A stretch of DNA of 8,052 nt from Pseudoxanthomonas sp. (GTDB taxonomy: Bacteria; Pseudomonadota; Gammaproteobacteria; Xanthomonadales; Xanthomonadaceae), in assembly GCA_026785795.1 (NCBI GenBank), contig JAJAZJ010000241.1, positions 1 to 8,052 of the forward strand, written 5' to 3'. The translations under genes were made by a program, and so were the position numbers. Below are positions 5,442 to 8,052 of the stretch, in pieces (position 1 is the stretch's first letter; every line of letters begins with the position of its first letter). The notes beneath the pieces were generated by a model that saw only the letters and a program-made list of their open reading frames with translations, did no database searches and had not been told where the DNA came from.

Positions 5442-6506
5442 ATGATGTCCCTACCTCGCCTTGCCTGCACCCTGTTGCTGACCTTCCTGCTTTCGCTGCA
5501 GTCCGGCTGTGCCCATGTGCCAGCTCCGACCGAGCCTGCGCCACGCGTGCCGCAGCAGGTTTCCAGCCTGGTCTGGGAGCAGGACATGCAGCGCTTCGCG
5601 GCTGCGGATGCGGCCACGCCCCCGCCGACTGGCGCGGTGCTGTTCATCGGCAGCTCCTCGATCCGGCTGTGGGAAACGCTTGCCGCTGATTTTCCCGGCG
5701 TTGCGGTGGTCAACCGCGGATTCGGCGGCTCCGAAATCCGCGACAGCACCTGGTACGCGGGCCGCATCGTGGTCCCGCAGGCGCCCAGGCAGGTCCTGCT
5801 GTATGCCGGTGACAACGATCTTGCCAGCGGACGCATCCCCTTGCAGCTACGCGATGATTTCCGCAGCTTCGTGCAGCGCCTGCGGCGCGACCTGCCCGGC
5901 GTGGCGATCGCCTACAACTCCAACAAGCCCAGCCCCGCACGTGCGAGCCTGCTGGCGGCGCAGCGGCAGGCCAACGCACTGATCAAAGCGGATGCCCGCC
6001 GCCTGCGCGTGGACTACGTGGACGTGTTCACGCCCATGCTCGAAGCGGGCGGGCAGCCGCGGGAGGATTTGTTCGTGGGCGCCCGCCTGCACCTGAATTC
6101 CGCCGGCTACGCGCTGTGGCGAGAGGTCCTTGCGGCGTACATCGCCGCGCCCGGCTCATCAGAAAATCGCCGTGTCCTGCGACCCATCAGCGCCGATCCA
6201 GCCACGGTACATGCCCGAGGTGCTGAAAGGCATGGCGATATTGCCCTGCTCGTCCACCGCGATCGCACCGCCGTCGCCCCCCAGCCGCGGCAGCTGCTGC
6301 CTGATTACCTGGTCCGCCGCCTCGGCCACGGTAGCGCCGCCGTAGGCCACCCGCGCGGCGATGTCGTGTGCCACCGCGTTGCGAATGAAATATTCGCCCC
6401 ACCCGGTGCACGAAACCGCGACCTGCCGGTCTGCCCAGGTGCCCGCGCCGATCAGCGGCGTGTCGCCCACCCGGCCGTAGCGCTTGTTGGTCATGCCGCC
6501 GGTTGA
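5442..6506 (+). CDS. SGNH/GDSL-type hydrolase lipoprotein with an abnormal read-through C-terminus
   Basis: The frame encodes 354 residues, but only about the first 238 look like a protein of this family. Residues 1-23 form a lipoprotein-like signal (hydrophobic core, then LQSGC, Cys23). SGNH blocks follow: VLFIGSSSIRLW at 66-77 with nucleophile Ser71, NRGFGGS at 91-97 with the oxyanion Gly, YAGDNDL at 121-127 with Asn125, and RLHLNSAGYALW at 215-226 with His217. Such enzymes hydrolyse acyl esters in the envelope; the substrate is unknown. Two oddities stand out. The Asp expected three residues before the catalytic His is Ala214. And no stop follows the domain: from Ser240 the frame runs codon-for-codon antisense to iaaA for 348 bp, ending at TGA 6504-6506. 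The tail is Arg/Ala/Pro-rich and unlikely to be selected protein. The original stop was probably lost together with the intergenic spacer. Activity is uncertain. Confidence 0.8.
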   Translation: MMSLPRLACTLLLTFLLSLQSGCAHVPAPTEPAPRVPQQVSSLVWEQDMQRFAAADAATPPPTGAVLFIGSSSIRLWETLAADFPGVAVVNRGFGGSEIRDSTWYAGRIVVPQAPRQVLLYAGDNDLASGRIPLQLRDDFRSFVQRLRRDLPGVAIAYNSNKPSPARASLLAAQRQANALIKADARRLRVDYVDVFTPMLEAGGQPREDLFVGARLHLNSAGYALWREVLAAYIAAPGSSENRRVLRPISADPATVHARGAERHGDIALLVHRDRTAVAPQPRQLLPDYLVRRLGHGSAAVGHPRGDVVCHRVANEIFAPPGARNRDLPVCPGARADQRRVAHPAVALVGHAAG

Positions 6507-7100
6507 GGTGGCCGCGGCCAGGTGGCCGTGCACGTCACGCGCCACGGCGCCCACGGTGCCGAAGTAACGCCCGCGCAGGTTGCCGGCGTCCACCGCTTCG
6601 GTGCGCTCGCGTGCCTGCTCCAGCTGCAGCTGCTGGCGGCGGGTGTCGGTATCGAACCACCCATTGGCCACGCGTTCGACCTGCGGCAGGGTGTCGGCGA
6701 ATTCCTCCGCGCCCCGGCTGATCAGCAGCACGTGGGCCGAGTGCTCCATCACCGCCCGCGCCAGGCGAATCGGGTTGCGCACGGTTTCCACGCCGGCCAC
6801 CGCGCCCGCGCGTCCGCAGCTTCCGTCCATGATCGAGGCATCCAGTTCGTGCCGGCCTTGGGCGTTGTACACCGAACCCTTGCCAGCGTTGAAGCGCGGG
6901 AATTCTTCCAGTGCGACCACCGCAGCCTCCACCGCATCGAGCGCACTGCCGCCCTGCGCCAGGATCGCCTGGCCCGACTGCAGCGCTGCATGCAGGTCGG
7001 CGCGGATCGCACGCTCGTCCGCTTCACTCAATTGGGCGCGTTCGATGACGCCGGCCCCGCCGTGGATGGCAAGGACGAAAGGTCGGGAAGTTGAGGTCAT
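6159..7100 (-). CDS. iaaA: Isoaspartyl peptidase/L-asparaginase (Ntn hydrolase)
   Basis: A 313-residue plant-type asparaginase, made as a precursor that cleaves itself before the catalytic threonine. FVLAIHGGAG at 8-17 is the family N-terminus. RFNAGKGSVYN at 69-79 and ELDASIMDG at 85-93 follow. YFGTVGAVARD at 179-189 holds the nucleophile Thr182, the first residue of the beta subunit. TSTGGMTNKRYGRVGDTPLIG at 198-218 and SCTGWGEYFIR at 230-240 line the active site, and PFSTSGMYRGW ends the fold. It hydrolyses beta-aspartyl dipeptides and L-asparagine. It is cytoplasmic by lack of a signal peptide. The linker before Thr182 (about 155-175, Gln/Glu/Arg-rich) is the expected disordered segment. 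No good Shine-Dalgarno precedes ATG 7100, but the homology begins right after it. Its 3' end abuts and overlaps the convergent SGNH frame. The macAB remnant ends 87 bp upstream. Confidence 0.95.
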   Translation of the reverse strand: MTSTSRPFVLAIHGGAGVIERAQLSEADERAIRADLHAALQSGQAILAQGGSALDAVEAAVVALEEFPRFNAGKGSVYNAQGRHELDASIMDGSCGRAGAVAGVETVRNPIRLARAVMEHSAHVLLISRGAEEFADTLPQVERVANGWFDTDTRRQQLQLEQARERTEAVDAGNLRGRYFGTVGAVARDVHGHLAAATSTGGMTNKRYGRVGDTPLIGAGTWADRQVAVSCTGWGEYFIRNAVAHDIAARVAYGGATVAEAADQVIRQQLPRLGGDGGAIAVDEQGNIAMPFSTSGMYRGWIGADGSQDTAIF

Positions 7101-7187
7101 TGGCGAGGACGCTGTGGACGAGCCTTGAAGGATAGCCGATGGCCGGCCGCGGCTGCTGGCAGCCTGACCCCTGCGCCTTGGCGATCC

Positions 7188-7556
7188 CTATTGCTGGCGC
7201 AGGGCCTTGATCGGATCCAGCTGTGAGGCCTTGCGCGCGGGGTAATAGCCGAAGAGCAGACCGGTGGCGATCGAGAACCCTGCGACCATGGCGATCACCT
7301 GCGCGTTCAAGGCCAGCGGCAGCGAACCGAACTTGCCGACCAGCAGCGCACCGCCAATGCCCAGCGCGATGCCGATGGCCCCACCGATCAGCGAGATCAG
7401 CATCGCTTCGGCCAGGAACTGGCGCTGGATATCGCGCGGCCCGGCGCCGACGGCCATGCGCAGGCCGATCTCGCGGATGCGTTCGGTCACCGAGACCAGC
7501 ATGATGTTCATGATGCCAATGCCGCCCACGATCAGCGAGATGGTGGCCACCGCGCC
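7188..7556 (-). pseudogene. macB: MacB-type ABC transporter permease, C-terminal fragment only
   Basis: About 120 codons of the end of a MacB-like protein, closing at TAG 7190-7188. It contains the FtsX domain: a membrane helix ending [13 protein letters not shown], the conserved [15 protein letters not shown], a second hydrophobic segment, a third ending GLLFGYYPA, and the terminal [16 protein letters not shown]. The nucleotide-binding domain, first membrane helix and large periplasmic domain are all absent. The frame begins abruptly near 7556, where it meets macA sequence in another frame, so there is no start of its own. The frame stays open upstream through macA DNA, but that is an out-of-frame shadow. 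In intact systems MacB is the inner-membrane ATPase-permease of a tripartite exporter. This copy cannot be functional alone. Confidence 0.88.
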
Positions 7557-7918
7557 TCCACCTGCGCGTTGCCCTGCTGGATCTGGGCCTCGTAGGTGCT
7601 GGCATCGATGCGCGCCGGCACCTGGCCCTGCTTCACCTGACTGTTGAAATCGACCAGGATCCGGGTGACCTGCCCGGAAACCTGGCTGCCGACCGTGACC
7701 GTGGAAATCGCGCTCAGCGTACCCGTGGCCGAAAGGGCCACGCGGATATCGCCACGTTCCACCGGAGCGGTGCGTAAGGCAGCCTCGCTGGAGGCGGCCT
7801 TGCGCCCGTTCCAGACCCACAGGGCGGCGGCGACCAGGACGATCGCAACGGCGGCGAGCGTCAGGCGCTGAAAAAGCTTTCTGCGCGCAGCGGGCGCGTT
7901 GGCGCGTAGCTGGCTCAT
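7532..7918 (-). pseudogene. macA: MacA-type periplasmic adaptor, N-terminal fragment
   Basis: ATG 7918 opens a 128-codon frame. Residues ~15-35 form a membrane anchor. The start of an HlyD/MacA adaptor follows: [38 protein letters not shown] and [19 protein letters not shown], the last reaching the beginning of the helical hairpin. Homology stops at about codon 120 (near 7557-7561). After this only a few unrelated codons remain before TGA 7534-7532, which are macB DNA read in the wrong frame. The alpha-hairpin, lipoyl, beta-barrel and membrane-proximal domains (roughly two thirds of the protein) are missing. GQVPARID has Pro where the family usually has Leu, possibly drift in a dead gene. No strong Shine-Dalgarno is visible. 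Confidence 0.88.
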
Positions 7919-8052
7919 GCGGCAATCGGACCTGGAGAGGTTTGCGAGGCGATCGCCGCATTAACGCACAAGCGTGCACGGGGATGACACCCCCTGCAGG
8001 CGCCGAGTTCCGATGAACCCCGTGGTCAGGACATGACCCATGGCTCATGCAC
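7919..8052 (-). promoter_or_regulatory. Upstream region of macA with a near-perfect 18-bp palindrome
   Basis: This is the non-coding leader of the macA remnant, running to the window edge. The sequence at 8032-8049 (CATGACCCATGGCTCATG) is an inverted repeat matching 16 of 18 positions, centred on CCATGG about 120 bp upstream of the start. GTTAAT near 7959-7964 on the minus strand is a possible -10, but no good -35 is spaced with it. A promoter call stays tentative. Confidence 0.35.

Noticed and set aside
6522..7094. A 190-codon plus-strand frame
   Set aside because: Antisense shadow of iaaA, whose catalytic motifs are intact.
7151..7164. Hairpin GGCTGCTGGCAGCC after macB as a terminator
   Set aside because: Short stem with no T-run on the minus strand; not enough to call termination between macB and iaaA.
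7188..8048. A 286-codon minus-strand frame that could be read as one fusion protein
   Set aside because: Only its last ~120 codons are MacB. The upstream part reads macA DNA and its leader in the wrong frame, so it is not a real fusion protein.
1..8052. CRISPR arrays, tRNA or rRNA genes, insertion-sequence ends or transposase genes
   Set aside because: No regularly spaced repeats, cloverleaf-like segments, rRNA stretches or transposase motifs were seen on either strand by reading.

Overview
The window is high-GC DNA from a gammaproteobacterium, most likely a member of the Xanthomonadaceae (Stenotrophomonas/Pseudoxanthomonas-like). This rests on base composition, codon use and the look of the conserved proteins (LemA, TPM-domain protein, DgkA, TerC, IaaA, MacAB). 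No rRNA or species-specific marker is present, so the placement is an inference. Almost all genes lie on the minus strand; the one exception is an SGNH hydrolase lipoprotein.

Read in minus-strand transcription order, from high to low coordinates, the right end holds the remains of a MacAB-type export system. The N-terminal part of the adaptor MacA (down to about 7557) is joined directly, and out of frame, to the last ~120 codons of the permease MacB (7188 to about 7556). An 87-bp gap leads to iaaA (6159-7100), an isoaspartyl peptidase/L-asparaginase with an intact catalytic threonine. Convergent to it on the plus strand is an SGNH-hydrolase lipoprotein (5442-6506). Its reading frame has no stop at the normal end of the domain and runs 348 bp antisense into iaaA. 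A 153-bp divergent promoter region with a perfect 12-bp palindrome separates the hydrolase from dgkA.

From 5288 down to 1902 four minus-strand genes are packed with gaps of 19, 20 and 3 bp: dgkA (diacylglycerol kinase), a TerC-family membrane protein, a LuxI/FeeM-like N-acyltransferase of the exosortase-associated type, and a PaaK/CapK/LuxE-like adenylate-forming enzyme. The last two are the most interesting part of the window. A carboxylate-activating enzyme is translationally coupled to an acyl-transferring autoinducer-synthase homologue that keeps all the LuxI signature residues. No exosortase, LuxR receptor or acyl carrier protein lies nearby. Sampled lines of this pair are visibly less GC-rich than sampled neighbouring DNA, which fits acquisition by transfer. 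I infer that the pair makes an N-acylated small molecule or lipid.

A 566-bp stretch without a convincing gene (1336-1901) follows. Then comes a housekeeping-type pair: a lemA lipoprotein gene (691-1335) and a TPM-domain protein (665 to the left edge, cut off by the window). The TPM signal peptide carries a perfect 15-bp tandem duplication.
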